Assembly: GCF_043290135.1 (NCBI RefSeq)
Contig: NC_134705.1
Coordinates: forward strand, 100,504,239 to 100,568,238
Length of the DNA stretch: 64,000 nt
Direction of reading: 5' to 3'
Source: Rhipicephalus microplus
Taxonomy: Eukaryota > Arthropoda > Arachnida > Ixodida > Ixodidae
This document shows, in pieces, positions 23,101 through 35,634 of the stretch (position 1 is the first letter of the stretch; each line of letters starts with the position of its first letter). Below the pieces are notes generated by a model. The model saw only the letters and a program-made list of their open reading frames with translations. It ran no database searches and had not been told where the DNA came from. The translations under genes were made by a program, and so were the position numbers.

Positions 23101-25294
23101 TCCATAGTAAATATCAATCACCTGAGGCACATACCCGCCCGCGGGTATGTGCCACTGTTTTTTTTTTTTGGAGAGAGCGAGACAGGATGGGGATAATATG
23201 CAGGTATAGGTTAAGCATGGTTGAGCCGGGTAGAATACCTTGCACTGGGAAAGTGGGCAAGGGGAATAAGAGTTAGAAAGAGAGAAGGAGAGAAAAGTCA
23301 CTGTTGCCATTGACGTAACGACAGTTGTATGCTTAGCATCACAGACAGTGTACCACACATGTACTTTGATTCATTTAGCGCATTCGTTGCATTACGCAAC
23401 TTGCATGCGTGGTCTCATGCACACAGATTCTTATCCACGGTGAAGCCATGGTGGTGCCGCTTGCATTCTCAAGTAGCACACTTCTAAAAGCTTGCGAGAA
23501 TTGAACTGGTTGCAACACGCTTCGAGCTGTCGGGGTCTGTAAAGCTCGTCCGTCTTCATCCGTCAGGTTATGAGGTACCGATGAAGTGTTCCTCACTGTC
23601 AAAACCTGATGTGGCTCATCAGGCGCATGTATCTTTGGAAGTTCGGGCCAAACGTGAACTGCATTGCTGGTAGAGCTTGCACTGTCCTTGGAGACGGCTG
23701 AGTTCAGACTCGGTAGCAGGAACGAAGCATCAGCTTAACTGCCAGCATTAACGGCTTTGTTCCTAGAACCGACAGGGCTTGGCCCGAGTAGCAAAGATGG
23801 AGGTAGCTTAGGAGGTGCTTCGCAAGGCAACGAGGTTCTAAAGGCTTTGGTTCTGCGCCGTTCACGGTACCATCGTCGCGTAATGGATGCAGCTGCTTCT
23901 CGGTGTGAGATGTCATCTTAAGCGCTTTTGTTGAACATTGTTAGCTTCCTTCAAATAACAGGACGATCCTTCGAAGAGGCATATTGTGGCCCATTGCAGT
24001 TTCAGCACTTCAGTATCGTGGCCTGGCACGTGTCTGTCTTGTGGTGCCGAATGCATTGGGAACAGACGGTAATGTTCGTGCAAACACCACTACGTGAGCC
24101 AACTTATGCTCTTCCAGCACTGACGCAGTTTCGGTACAACAGGGCAAACTGCGTGTAGGAAGTGGCCCACTTTGAGGTGTGATGGGAGTTATACCCCAAA
24201 ATATAATACCTACCCATAATTATGTTCCGATACGACATATACTTGTATAATGGTATTATCTGAAGCCGGCTTCTTCAAATGGTAGGTCCATGTTGGTAAT
24301 AGCTTCGTCAAAATTATAAATTACGCCAGTGCTCACTTCCTTCCCAACGGTATAGGAGAGTGGACTCTGTAACTTCGTGCATTGTGTCTAGCGTAGTCGC
24401 ATGATTGACATCAATCACTAGAATTTTCCTGCGGCCATTCACTCTGACTTCCTTTACTTCGTTTGGCACCAGTGCCTCTAGCTGTAAAGACATGGTTTGC
24501 CGGTAAGGTGTCTGATGTTGTCACTGGCGAGAACTGGCATGAAAAGTACGGCCTGCTAGTCAGAAGTAACTCACGAAACAGGTAAGGCAAGAAGCGGAGT
24601 TGTATAACGCGTCTTCGAGTGGAGAATAAGGTGTAACTTAAAGAGGGAGTTCGGATACACACACTCTTGGCGGCTGCTCTCTACAGCGCGCCAACTCCAG
24701 AAGATGGCAACTTGCCTGAATGACTGAAGCAATATCAGCAATATGCACACCTCAATTCAACTGGCACGCATTGACGCCGTCGTCATCATGGCCTTCATGG
24801 CACTTTGCGTGGAGCGGTGTGAACGGTTCTGGTCATTAAGACGATACCTACGTGTTAACCAGTGCGCTGTAATTGTGAGGCATGCTGTGATTTAGACTTA
24901 GTACTGCCTTAACAGCTACAACACCTTTTACAAAAACAGTCTGCCTGATCGAATCTGGTTAAGGTAAACAGTGTAGAAAGCTGTGTGGGGAGATGGTCAG
25001 AAAGCGTGTACTGACGTCATTAGACGTGTGCCAGTTAGAGCAATGCACATATTTGAAGCAACATTCATTCTAACGCATCTCTGAAGGCTTTACGTCCTCT
25101 TATCACGCATAGATATATACTCCGATAAAGAAGTAACGCTCAAGACAGATGGTCATGCACTGAAGTCGAGGTTTTTGAGACATTATTTCAGGACTGCTCA
25201 AGCCTGCCGGATCGACTACCCTCTTCACCATGTATATTTTATGCAGAGCACTGGAGTTTCAGCTTGTCTGGTTTATGTATTTAATAAAGTTTTG
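23101..25294. other. Intergenic, nothing recognised
   Basis: Only a T-run at about 23157-23169 and short unconserved frames. Confidence 0.4.
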
Positions 25295-25302
25295 TACTAC
25301 TA

Positions 25303-25347
<45 letters not shown>

Positions 25348-25349
25348 AC
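25295..25349 (+). repeat. (CTA)n microsatellite after AATAAA
   Basis: About 18 CTA units directly follow a TTAATAAAGTTTTG sequence. Such a tail is common at LINE 3' ends, so the DNA just upstream may be an old LINE terminus. Confidence 0.85.
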
Positions 25350-25925
25350 TCGTGCAAAAAGGTGAAAATTATAGTTGAAGGTTGTTGGTTTGACGAAGAT
25401 TTGCGGAAGGATGGTACACACTTTTGTAAAAAGCTGCCTGCGGAGAATATCATGGAAAAGATAGAGAAATTGTTGGGGTGGAGCATGTAGAAAATTGCGT
25501 GCGATATGGACTGAAGAGACCAAGAAATGTATTAGGGCAGAGAATCATTTGTTCGTGGACTGTTCGAACGTATGGCATGTTGTAGACAGCACTGCGCCTA
25601 GCGCCAATAAAGGCTCCGGAGAGATATTTTCACATAGACAGAACACTTCCAGAGATCGAAGACCGTCACAAGATGACAAAATGGGCATCTTAAGACCACA
25701 ACAAGGACTGTGGCTTGCTTGCTAATAGGTGTGGCTTGCTTTGACAGGTTACAGAATTGTGGCGATGGCGACTAAGGGAAGAAACAAGGAGGGGGAGGGG
25801 GGGTGGCAAATAGCCTTCTTGTTTTCAGCTCGAAAACAGTGTAGGTTGAAGACAGCCGAGGTGTTGACACGATAGCTTTAATTTATGTAATGGTGCCCAG
25901 CCTCCCATTGGTAGGTAGAGCGTGT
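25350..25925. other. Intergenic, nothing recognised
   Basis: Short open frames only, with no domain. Confidence 0.4.
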
Positions 25926-26645
25926 TTTTTTAGGGGCGAAGCTCCTTAGGGCGTGGGCTGTGCGTCCCCTGTAGCCTGTATGTAGCCACCTCTAGTTTAG
26001 TTCTTGCAGTGTTCACTAGATGGCGGTACCGTTCCCTGTATGTAGCCACCTCTAGTTTAGTTCTTGCAGTGTTCACTAGATGGAGGTACCGTCTCCTGTA
26101 TGTAGCCACCTCTCGTTTAGTTCTTGTAGTGTTTACTAGATGGTGGTACTTGTAGCTGATGATGAAAAGATGCAAGATGTTATAAACTAGAAAGCGGTAC
26201 TTGTAGTTGATGAAAGACGCGAGATCTTATAAAATAGGAATGATGTCACATATGGCGTGTGTCATTGGTTGAAGGCAATCGTTCGATTTAGTGCGGCGAC
26301 GTACGCTAGGGGGAGCGTTGTAATAAAATCTGTTCGCTGTTGGCGCGCGCTCGGAGTCGCCGGATGGATAAGGCTGCACAGCGGAGAGAGCGCAAGGCGG
26401 CAGCAGCGCGCGCTCGCAGACAGAATCCCGATGTGCGAGCGCGCGAGGCAAGGGACATCGCAAGCCATCCATCGTCTACGAACAAATAAAAGTTGATTTG
26501 TGTATACACACACAGCGTTTCTCACGTCTTTACATGATGATCAACTGGGCGAATTACACGGAAGATTCACAGTTTACCGATGAATCCCTCCGGAGCTTCG
26601 CCCGTTCATCATCATTCACCCCGTGAATATGCCATAATTTTTTTT
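25926..26645 (+). repeat. Dispersed repeat relative (copy D) with 60-bp tandem units
   Basis: It begins TTTTTTTAGGGGCGAAGCTCC and ends GGAGCTTCGCCCG then CATCATTCACCCCGTGAATA and a T-run. The two ends therefore carry the inverted 12-mer GGGCGAAGCTCC/GGAGCTTCGCCC. At about 25976-26150 a 60-bp unit containing CTAGTTTAGTTCTTGCAG and ACTAGATGG is repeated three times. It shares end sequences with copies A to C but lacks their ACGGACGC core. Confidence 0.65.
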
Positions 26646-28574
26646 TTACTGAAGGGCGTAACAATCGGCATTTGCAGGAGAGGTTTTATTTTACTTAACA
26701 GCCCTGGCTCGCATGCAATTATTGTAAACTCTTACTGTAAATGTCTGCAATTTGTTTTCCTTAATGGGGGTTTAAAATTTCAGTCTTTTTTTTTTGAAAT
26801 ACATAAAAAGGATTGTGTGGTTAGCATTGCGTACATCAGATAGCCAGCTACGGCTACAATTATGTTTTATATTACTCTGCAATTATTTCGCAGAGGTGTT
26901 CCGTGCGTAACTAAACATAGTACACAGAGTATATTAGTGAAAAGTCATGACACTGCAAGAATTTCCAAAACATTCAGCGGAATATATGCTGTGTGGGGAA
27001 GGTATCTTCACAATAACCGAAGTGTACACAGTGCCTCGCTTATGTTCGAGGCATAACTGGCTGAAACGAGCCGCATCGGGTCAGGCCCAAGCTTTTCGGT
27101 CCCTGGCCGTGTACGGGCCATAACTAAAAACATCGGGCTGTGCTCAGATGGACAGGAGCATGATAATATTAGGTGGATTAGGGCTGGGGCCCGAGAAATT
27201 GGCCCATGCAGTGCTCCAGCTTACGGCTGTCTGCAAGTTCAATGACTTGAGCGTGATTTTTCAAATTCATTTGGAAAAATTGGAAGAAGCAATTCCTCCG
27301 GAATATTCTGAATAGTTTCCACTTGATCAAGAAGTGAAACTCACTGACCGAGACGTTGGAGTCCCACCAACATGACCAAACCTAAATAGCACAGGAAAAC
27401 TAATTTCTGACACATTTTCTGTAATTTCTTTCTTTTACGATAAGCAAATAAAGGAGCCTTATCTTCCAGCAACATTCCACGGGGTTTTGATCAGAAGTGT
27501 TTTTCTATGATGCTTGAGAAATATGTTCATATTGTAAGAATCTGGTGAACTGTTTTCATGCCGTTTTCGAAGACAGTTTCATCCTTTCGTTGTCAGCAAC
27601 GAAAATTGTAAACTTTAACCGTAGTAAAAACAATGACCCCGATAATAAAAATTTTCTTCGTTTGAAGATGGCTGTTCTACTACGTAAACATATGTTATCT
27701 TTTATAATATACAAAAGATGTGAGAAGGATGATTTGATCAGTTGTTCATTCAACATCACTTAGAGAGAAATTCAACAAATACATTGCTTTAATTATGTCT
27801 TTAAAAATCACATTTGCTGAAGTTTTTCTAACAAATACAGCAAAAAAAATTAATCGTCAACCTCGGTGCTGTCACAGTTCGATTGTGTTATTTTCTGCAA
27901 ATTTATACTTTGACATTAGACTTGAGTTCCTCGCTAATACAACTAAAATTGACAGGTTGATGCATGCCTTCATGTGTCTTTGCTTCAGCCACTTCTTGAT
28001 TAATTTAAACTCTGCCAGACACATATCATTTGCGGCTTCCGTCGCTGTATTGTCTTCCGAGGGACCATTGTGGCTGATGTCGAAGAAGTGGAATTGATCA
28101 AGTGGCGAGTTGCTTGAAGTAAGCACATTAATGCACCAGATTGCAACATATTGAATTTATCATTTATATTTGATTTATTTATATTTTATTTCTATAAAAG
28201 GTGACCTGAAAAATAAACAAGAAGATAATTAGTGGCTCACTTGGTTAGATAATCTTTCTCTTCTTGTCTATTGATCAGGAAAAGCAAATTCAAAGCAGGT
28301 TATAGCAATTTATGCACTCGTTGGCTTTAGTTCTTTTATGTTGTGAGCGGTCTTTTGTACATGTTGTACAAAGAAAGACACTTCATATTATTGTATATCA
28401 TCTTTTCATAGAGACATATCATAGCTACCATATGCGAAATGTACGTCAGCGACTTTGAAGTCATGCAAAGCAAAGTGCTGGGTTTAATAAACAAACACTT
28501 ATGCAAGAGTTTGGACTCTCTTCACAACCAGCCTAACCTACAGCAAGAAACTGTGTGCACAGCCAGCATCAAGG
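26646..28574. other. Intergenic, nothing recognised
   Basis: AT-rich. Frames of 60-100 codons on both strands have no domain or conservation. Confidence 0.4.
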
Positions 28575-28960
28575 GTAGGCAACGTGAATGTCGAGCACCG
28601 GATCTCTCCAATTAGGTTCCCATGATATCGCTTCGCGAATGTTGCCAAAGAAAGTCCCTGGTTTTTCGCTGATAAGGGTGGGACGCTTTAGTGTGCACCA
28701 ATGGTTGTTATTTCGAGGGGGCCATTTCAGTGCGCACGTCGCTGGTGACGCCGTCAATGAACCCTTGTTGGAGCCAATAAAGGAGCAACGGAAGAAGCGG
28801 GCATCGTGATACTCGCCGTTGAGATTGCAAATGGGCTGACGCCGAATGTTGCAGCTGTTGCAAGTACTATGCGACATAATGTTATCGGAATTGCACAGAC
28901 GTCACGGTGTTTTGCTTTATAAAGCGGTTCAACACAAGCAAGGTTCAGTCGGTCTCCTGG
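28575..28960 (+). repeat. Diverged dispersed repeat, possibly a solo LTR (copy 2)
   Basis: Aligns block by block with 17488-17895: GCACCGGATCTCTCC, the CCAATAAAGGAGCAACGGAAG block, CAGCTGTTGCAAGTACTATG, and TTTATAAAGCGGTTCAACAC. The TATA-like TTTATAAAG at 28916 is in the same relative place. Confidence 0.4.
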
Positions 28961-29656
28961 AGTGAGCAGTGGTCTGGTAGTAGGCTTCGCATCAGGGGAG
29001 GCACAGATCTAGTTATCAAAGTCGAAACAGCACCCGACGAGCAAGAAGGCTGCATTCAAGGAGTAAGTTTTCGAATGCTCCTTGCAGACTTGTGTCAAAC
29101 ATACTGTGCCATGAATTTTTGCTCCACTGCTTGCTTACACAGTAGTAGTACTTCATCGAATGTGATGAGTAAACTTGAAGTCGTTATAGAGAAAAAATGA
29201 AAGAAATATCGACTGATCCCGTGTACTATGGCAATCGATTTTTGGCAACGCCTGCGAAGGAAAGGTGACTGTGGGGTAATATTTTGTTGAGCAAAAGTTT
29301 ACGAAATGAGCTTAAATATTCTACCCAATTTCTACGCACAGATTTTTAGGTAACAAGTTATTTACTCAACCGCAACGGTGTCAACATAAGCGTTAGTACT
29401 ATAAACACCAGAAGAGGTAAGTAAGTATGTAGCACTTGTACTTGTGAGCGTGGCAGCTCTGGCTAGTAATGCATTGACCAACATCAGTGGATGACGCTTA
29501 AGTATAACATCGCCTTTACACGACATGACGCCTGTATCGCAGAAGCACATACGTAACACTCATAAAACTAGATAGCCAGCACTGAAATATAATTGCCGTT
29601 TCGCCATTATACGCATGCATGTAGTCTTTTTCGAAGAGGTTTTTCAAGACAAGCGT
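28961..29656. other. Intergenic, nothing recognised
   Basis: No conserved frame. Confidence 0.4.
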
Positions 29657-29800
29657 GGCGCTGTTACTGAATATTTGATTGCCTCTCAAAATGCTCGGGT
29701 TACATTCTTGGTATGACTCTCATTTGTATTCATCGAGTCAATGCTGTCAATTTTGGGTTTTTCATAACTTTCTGGTATTTAAATTACCAACATCTTTTCT
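29657..29800 (+). mobile_element. Second tRNA-derived SINE family, degraded copy 2
   Basis: Blocks GCGTGGCGCTGTTACTGA, AATGCTCGGGTTACATTCTT and CTGGTATTTAAATTACC correspond in order to those at 22926-23100. Confidence 0.4.
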
Positions 29801-30452
29801 CGCCATTTCTGTGCAGAGAAAAAGTTTTATTCACCTGTGGCGCATTTGTCAATACCGTTGCTCGTTGGATGCGCGTGTGTAAAACCAATCAGGAGGCAAG
29901 GGTTTGATGGTATATGCTACGGGATTTTAAAGTTATTTCTGTCAAGACGAGCTTGATTGATTCATCCAATCCTCATAGGCTCCCATGCTAATTTTGGAGT
30001 ACGCAAAGTCAAGGATGAGATCACGGAAGCATTCAGACGTAGGCGGCTTTATGCATAGAGAGACAGATACGTTAGTGCAAACGCTCAAAGTGTCTGATGT
30101 TCAAAAAAATGCTTTAGTTATATTAAAACTATTTTACACTATTGCTGACATCCGGATCCTTGACCAAGATCTCACCACCTGTACACTCCTCATTCGGGTA
30201 CGTGCGTTATAAAGCTTACCGCTTATGCAGAACAAATTATCATCAGCAGTTATAGAAGATCGAGACATTGAAGCGCACCATGAATGGTTTCACTTACACT
30301 TTTTCAACGGCTTTCATTATTTTTGATGGGCAGCAGCAGAGAATGAACTACCATGGAACGTTTACAATATGCGTCATGCGAGACTAACAGAAAGTATATT
30401 TAAAAAAAGTTTTTTATGACTTTCGCATATATTTTCAGGTTTACCAACAAAG

Positions 30453-30525
30453 ATGGAGTTCCTGAAAGTGCTTTCCGTGGTCGCTTTTCTGGCGTCTTTT
30501 TGCGACGCACTGTACTACAGGACTG
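30453..30525 (+). CDS. Gene 3, coding exon 1: signal peptide
   Basis: ATG at 30453 gives MEFLKVLSVVAFLASFCDA then LYYRT, 24 codons plus one base, followed by donor GTGAGT at 30526. An acceptor (ATATTTTCAG) ends at 30438, 14 nt upstream of the ATG, as in the other paralogues. It pairs in phase 1 with 35635. The spliced product is 636 nt (211 aa) and closes in frame. It is the paralogue with the best signal peptide and splice sites. Confidence 0.87.
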
Positions 30526-31107
30526 GTGAGTTGGGCTATTCAAATAACTTTATTACAGATTTCACATGCCGTTACAAGGTTGGAATAGTAGAGGAAGAGG
30601 TCCCAAAGTTTCAGAGAAACTGACAGGGGGACCTTAATGGCGACATGAATGGGATAATTACAAAAAAGTACAGCAAAGGGTGCGAATTTGTGAGCAGTGA
30701 CTAATGAGCCTAATTAACAGTAGCATATAATTTTTCTGCCCCGAAAAGAGTGCGAGAGTTACAATCAACAAAACGGCAAAAAGCTGCGTGTTCAGGCGAA
30801 AATGGAAAAATGCGTAGTAGTTCCATTTCAGAATAGAGTCTCTTAACTCGCACAAATATTCACAACAGAGGGAAGTAGTCCAGTGATACAAGGGCAACTC
30901 TGGTGGACGAGGCTGGCTGTTGCGTCCTGGATGGAATAACCAAGCCACAGAGATCTGCACTGATGATGACACGGGTTGAGGTCTTGTGAGAAACGAACAA
31001 GGTTGGGAGTCCATGTAGCATTTGCAGTTCGTATGTTGAAGGGGCTGAACAGTGGGTCGTGGTGGAAACAGATGGTGTGTTTCCAGCTTGCGTGTGCGAT
31101 GGTCGTG

Positions 31108-31780
31108 GCTGATGATGATGATGAAAAACATTTATTATAAAAGAGAGAGGTACGGGGCCAAAGCATGACCCTGCTACATGGTCGGCGTCCTTAGTCCGGG
31201 ACAACGCATGACGAGGCCCCTACTCGCGCCCGTCTCACCAGAGCCCGTTGAGACTCTAGTGATGAGTAGTTGAGTAGGGCAGTCTCCCATGCCTCTCGGG
31301 AAGGGGTAGGGGAAGGGGGTAGGTCAGGATTTTTCGGACATGCCCATACCATGTGGAAGATATCACACGTCTCCCCACAGTGTGGGCACCGCCCATCTGT
31401 GTTCGCATCGAAATGCTTTAGGATTGCAGGACAGAGTAGAGTACATGTCTGCAGGCGCCTTAGAGTTCGCTCTTCCGCCTTACTCAGCCCCTTTGCAGGA
31501 GCCGGGTAAAGGCGGTGAGTGTCACGATAATACGTGAGAATTTCTTTGAACCGCAGCAGCGGTGTATTGGCCTCCGAGTCATAAGAGCCAAGGTGAGGAG
31601 CCCGGCGGGTAAGCGCTCGGGCGGCCGCGTCAGCGGCCTCATTACCTCGTAGGCCCTGATGGCCAGGAGCCCATACGATGCGTTTCGGGGCTGGATCAGC
31701 GAGAGCCCGTTTTAGTGGTTTCGGAGTTGTAATTGTAGGCGCAGTATTGATCTCTTGGACGAAATGCATTTCTGGCGCTC
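31108..31780 (-). mobile_element. I-like LINE 3' end: RNase H and Cys/His C-terminus
   Basis: The minus-strand frame (start seen at 31769) reads the end of an RNase H domain (VWAPGHQGLRGNEAADAAAR, with catalytic-region His and Asp). A C-terminal CPHCG...HMVWAC motif (CX2CX7HX4C) and the stop at about 31191 follow. The 3' end carries AATAAATG and a short CATCATCATCATC tail (31108-31135). It is 5'-truncated and inserted in gene 3 intron 1 antisense to the gene. Confidence 0.85.
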
Positions 31781-32639
31781 ATCTACTGTGTTAATATGCC
31801 TCACGTGTTGAGTTTGCTATAAGAGGCTGGCTTTGTGTCGTCATCCTCGATGGTGTATCTAATGGAGTGTCTGGAACTCTTGTACTCGTCTTTGCTGGCG
31901 TTGCTGCTGTTGCTGCGGTACGTGCTGAGGTGGGAGCCCTTCTTGAACATCACGCCGTTTTTTTTTGACAACTTGATGTTGTGTCAAGTCGGCAGCAGGT
32001 AGTCTGTGGGCTGTTGTGATGCAGTTTGGGCCGCGAAGATAATGGTCCAGAGTTGACATGAAGCTCTTCAGAGGCTTCTTCTACACTGTTCACTACGAGG
32101 CGTTCTCGTGGCGGGCACCGTGTGACGTTCGATGTGTCTGAGCCCTCTCCTTTGCTTTGACTGTTTAGTGTGTGTGCACCAGACGTCCATCGTGAACATG
32201 ACGTTCTTAAGAGGCAAAAGGTGAGCGAAGTGCTTGAAGAGCAGTGTGTTGAAAAAGCAGGTGGTCTGTAAAGCCTGGAGTCTTCTAATACCGGGAACAG
32301 GTTTAACATGTTCTCTGCATAAGGGAAACTTCGTCCTTAGGGTCTTTTAGGGAAACGAGCTAGATGCTTTCAAGACCGCAGAGGCTCTACGTTGGTTGTT
32401 TGGAGCTGTACACTCGTATTCAGTGTTCGAACACGAGCGTTATAATTGAACAATTCGCATGATTATTCTATCAATGACTTTTTACGATGATGTCTCGTTT
32501 GGTAACTGTGCTTGCTGTGTGAAGACTTTTCGTCACTGTGTTGAACGAGATGAAAGGACTCCAACTGATAGCTTACGCCGAAGCCTTCATCGTATTCTTT
32601 AAAACGAGTGATCATTTCTTCTCTGATTTTTTACTACTA
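31781..32639. other. Intronic, unassigned, perhaps retroelement debris
   Basis: A 119-codon minus-strand frame at 31950-32309 and a Gln-rich one at 31859-32059 lie downstream (minus) of the gag-like segment. They might belong to the same decayed element, but no domain is visible. Confidence 0.25.
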
Positions 32640-33003
32640 TTTGTCGTTTTCAAATATGTGTGTGAGATAAACCCAAATGCTTGCCCGGAGATGTAGTCGG
32701 CAAACTTGTTGACTCTCTCTCGTTCTGACTACGATGCAGCGGTAGCATGGAACTCGAATAGGTCGAACCAGTCTTGTACGGGTCCACCGTCCGCTGCTTC
32801 CGTGTTACTTGGGCATGGGAAGGTCAGTCGATGACGCTGTCATGATGCTGGTCATGATGTAGAGTGGGGTTGAGCTTCTGTTGACTGCGTCTTGCTGAGG
32901 TGTTTGATGATGATGGCCGGTTGATAAAGTGGCTGCCAAGTCTTGATTTTGTAGACTTGTGTGACGCTATGGTGACTGGGAGACGCGGCCTGGGTCGTCC
33001 ACT
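32640..33003 (-). mobile_element. Decayed gag-like fragment of an LTR retrotransposon
   Basis: One minus-strand frame reads PVQDWFDLFEFHATAA and, after a TAG, SEREVNKFADYI-like text (ERERVNKFADYISGQAF). This is the helix pattern seen in Ty3/Gypsy Gag proteins. No LTR was found for it. Confidence is limited by its shortness. Confidence 0.4.
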
Positions 33004-33064
33004 ATGATTATTCTATTCCCCTTTTTTCTTCTCTGCTTCTACCAACCTTCGCTACTCTCCTATG

Positions 33065-33262
<198 letters not shown>

Positions 33263-33357
33263 GCATGGGGGAAAGTGCCGGGTTTAGTGCTGCGAATAGT
33301 CAACTTCGGCCTTAGTCAGAAATTTCACTTACACTTTTCAGGTGAGTTTCACTTACA

Positions 33358-33398
33358 CATTCCTGACAAAGGCCAGACTCTAGCCTTGGTCAGGAATG
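33358..33398 (+). repeat. Inverted repeat, 16-bp arms
   Basis: Arms 33358-33373 and 33383-33398 (CATTCCTGACAAAGGC and GCCTTGGTCAGGAATG) pair at 15 of 16 positions around a 9-nt loop. Confidence 0.7.
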
Positions 33399-33660
33399 GC
33401 CTTTCTCAGGATCGTATATGTATAAATAGATGTATATAGATATATGTTTAAATGTATGGCCTCTCTGACTACGCAACGGCGACGTTGGCAGCGCCTGCAA
33501 GCCCATGCTTGCTCCCCCTCCCTCTTCTGTAGTCCTCTCTCTCCAGAGTGTTTATACTCCTCTTGCACATGCGTGTTCCCTCCCACTCTTTCTCTGCTTC
33601 CTACGCTCCCACCTCTCGCCTTGCAAAACCGACGCAAGCAGCGTCTGCTGGGAGTTTCTT

Positions 33661-34200
33661 GATTAAAAAATCACAGCATATCCACGGAGTGAATAATGAT
33701 GAGTGGGACGAAGCGTCTGTTAGTCCGTCCGCGTTTCATTCATTCCGTTCGTTCTTGCTACAGTCCATCTGTCCGTCCGTTTGTCCACCTAGTGAACACA
33801 TCAAGTACAGCGATCTCGCATTTTTTCTTTATGTATTCATCATACATAACTACCGCCATTTAGCGAACATTTCCAGGACTGAATGAGAGGTGTCTACCTA
33901 CTACTATGACGACTACTATAATACTACATACATTGCGGATGCCCGACCAACGGCTTAAAGAGGTTTGCCCTTAAAAACCGTCTTGCACTTCATTCACAAC
34001 TGTTTACTGGACACCCCGCATATGCAGGTACTGAATTGTAGTGTCCAAGGTAGCACCTGTGGGAGATTTCACCTGTGCATTGTTCAACAAAGAAAATTCG
34101 CAGCATGCGAGGTAACTAAAAACTGACTGCGGTTCTCTGTGTTAAAAAAGAATTCTCGGTCTTTCATTGCCCATTAGCAGTAATTGGCTTGTTCTATTGC
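33661..34200 (-). repeat. Dispersed repeat relative, rearranged fragments (copy E)
   Basis: 33661-33900 matches the copy A end in reverse (CATATCCACGGAGTGAATAATG, then GTCCGTCCG minisatellite and the CATTTAGCGAACATTTCC region). 34040-34195 matches the start region in forward orientation (GGGAGATTTCACCTGTGCATTGTTCAACA, CCCATTAGCAG). It is a composite or rearranged copy. Confidence 0.5.
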
Positions 34201-34595
34201 TTTGCGCCTCCCCATCTTTCTCTCCTGTGCAACGCCGCAATAAGCACAGCTGTCAACGCCGCCGCCAGTGTAAACGTTAGAGCCCGCTTGTTTGCATTCA
34301 CAGATGTGTCTCTTTATTGGGAGATGTCTCAATTGTTTCACGTTTGCTGTCACTGCACTTAGAGATCAAAGTGCTGAAGCATACAAATATAAGTATAAAA
34401 AAGAAACGAAAGTGCTATTCTTCCCGCTCTGTATGTGTGGAGAGGGAAGAGTGATGCACACGACATGCAGCATAAATCAGGTTGGTCTCCAAAGTGTACT
34501 GGTTCGCACAGGGTAATGTCATGCCTTTGCACCTTCATACCAGCCTACCATACGACAATAATTCCGCAACGGCTGTTTCTTACTTGACATTGTCA

Positions 34596-34664
34596 ATAGA
34601 TAGATAGATAGATAGATAGATAAATAGATAGAAAGATAGATAGATAGATAGATAACGACAGACT

Positions 34665-34703
<39 letters not shown>
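34596..34703 (+). repeat. (GATA)n microsatellite
   Basis: About 108 bp of TAGA/GATA repeats with several interruptions (34621-34625, 34651-34665). Confidence 0.95.
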
Positions 34704-35305
34704 CAAGAAGAACATAATGTCTCAGAGAATAATGAAGTAGTCCAGCTGGGTATGTTCTCTACTGCAAACGAGCTGAGGTAAAATAAATTAAGCCATAAAA
34801 TACAAAAAAGAAATCTCTATTGACAAGCATAGTTCTGTTGGTTGAGCCTTGGCGCAGCCATGAGATAAGGTTTCATTGAAGGAGCCCAACAAGAAATTAA
34901 TTGTGGCACAAAATGGAAATCAGCTTGCATTCAATATAGCGCCAGCTTTCAGCAATTCACACAAGGTAGGGTGGCAATCATAGTGGCCAGCCTCTCGAAG
35001 GAGGACAATGAAGGTGTTTGGTGTGCGCGTGCTCTTGTGTTTTTATTGGCCATTTGTCCCGAGAGCAAACACCATTTTGTTTCTGCGTCCCTGTGTCTGT
35101 GTGACAATATGTGCAGCGGGATGTGACGAAGTATTTTTACAAGACGAATTACAAACAGTCACGTGCTACCATGGTTTTCTTTTGCCGGATTTCAAGCTGT
35201 AAACTATTGGCAGGATACTTCTATATTTGCGAACACGTGCTACTCAAACCCTGCTCAGAACTAAATGCGTTATAGAAGCAAGGGAAGTTTGTTGAGAGTT
35301 CGTTT

Positions 35306-35438
35306 TACATACATTCCTACATACATACATACATACATACATACCTACCTACATACATACATACATACATACATACATACATACATACATACATACATAC
35401 ATACATACATACATACATACATACATACATACATAGGT
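35306..35438 (+). repeat. (CATA)n microsatellite in intron 1 of gene 3
   Basis: About 130 bp of CATA repeats with CCTA variants in the first third, ending about 195 bp before the acceptor of exon 2. Confidence 0.97.
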
Positions 35439-35634
35439 ACCGTGATGTTTTAGGCGATTCCTGAGGGATGAAAGTACATTTACCAAAACCTTGGTGACCA
35501 CTTCCTCAATGACGCTCAGATATATTCGTGTTGTAAGATGAAATATCACTTAGAAGATTTGCCTTCCCATAAACATGTGTGTATTTATATCAGCTGAGTA
35601 CTCACTGCAGCCCATTTTTTGTTATTTTTTGCAG

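Noticed and set aside
31950..32309. 119-codon minus-strand frame as a host gene
   Set aside because: No start context, domain or splice partner. It is next to gag-like debris and is more likely decayed retroelement or chance.
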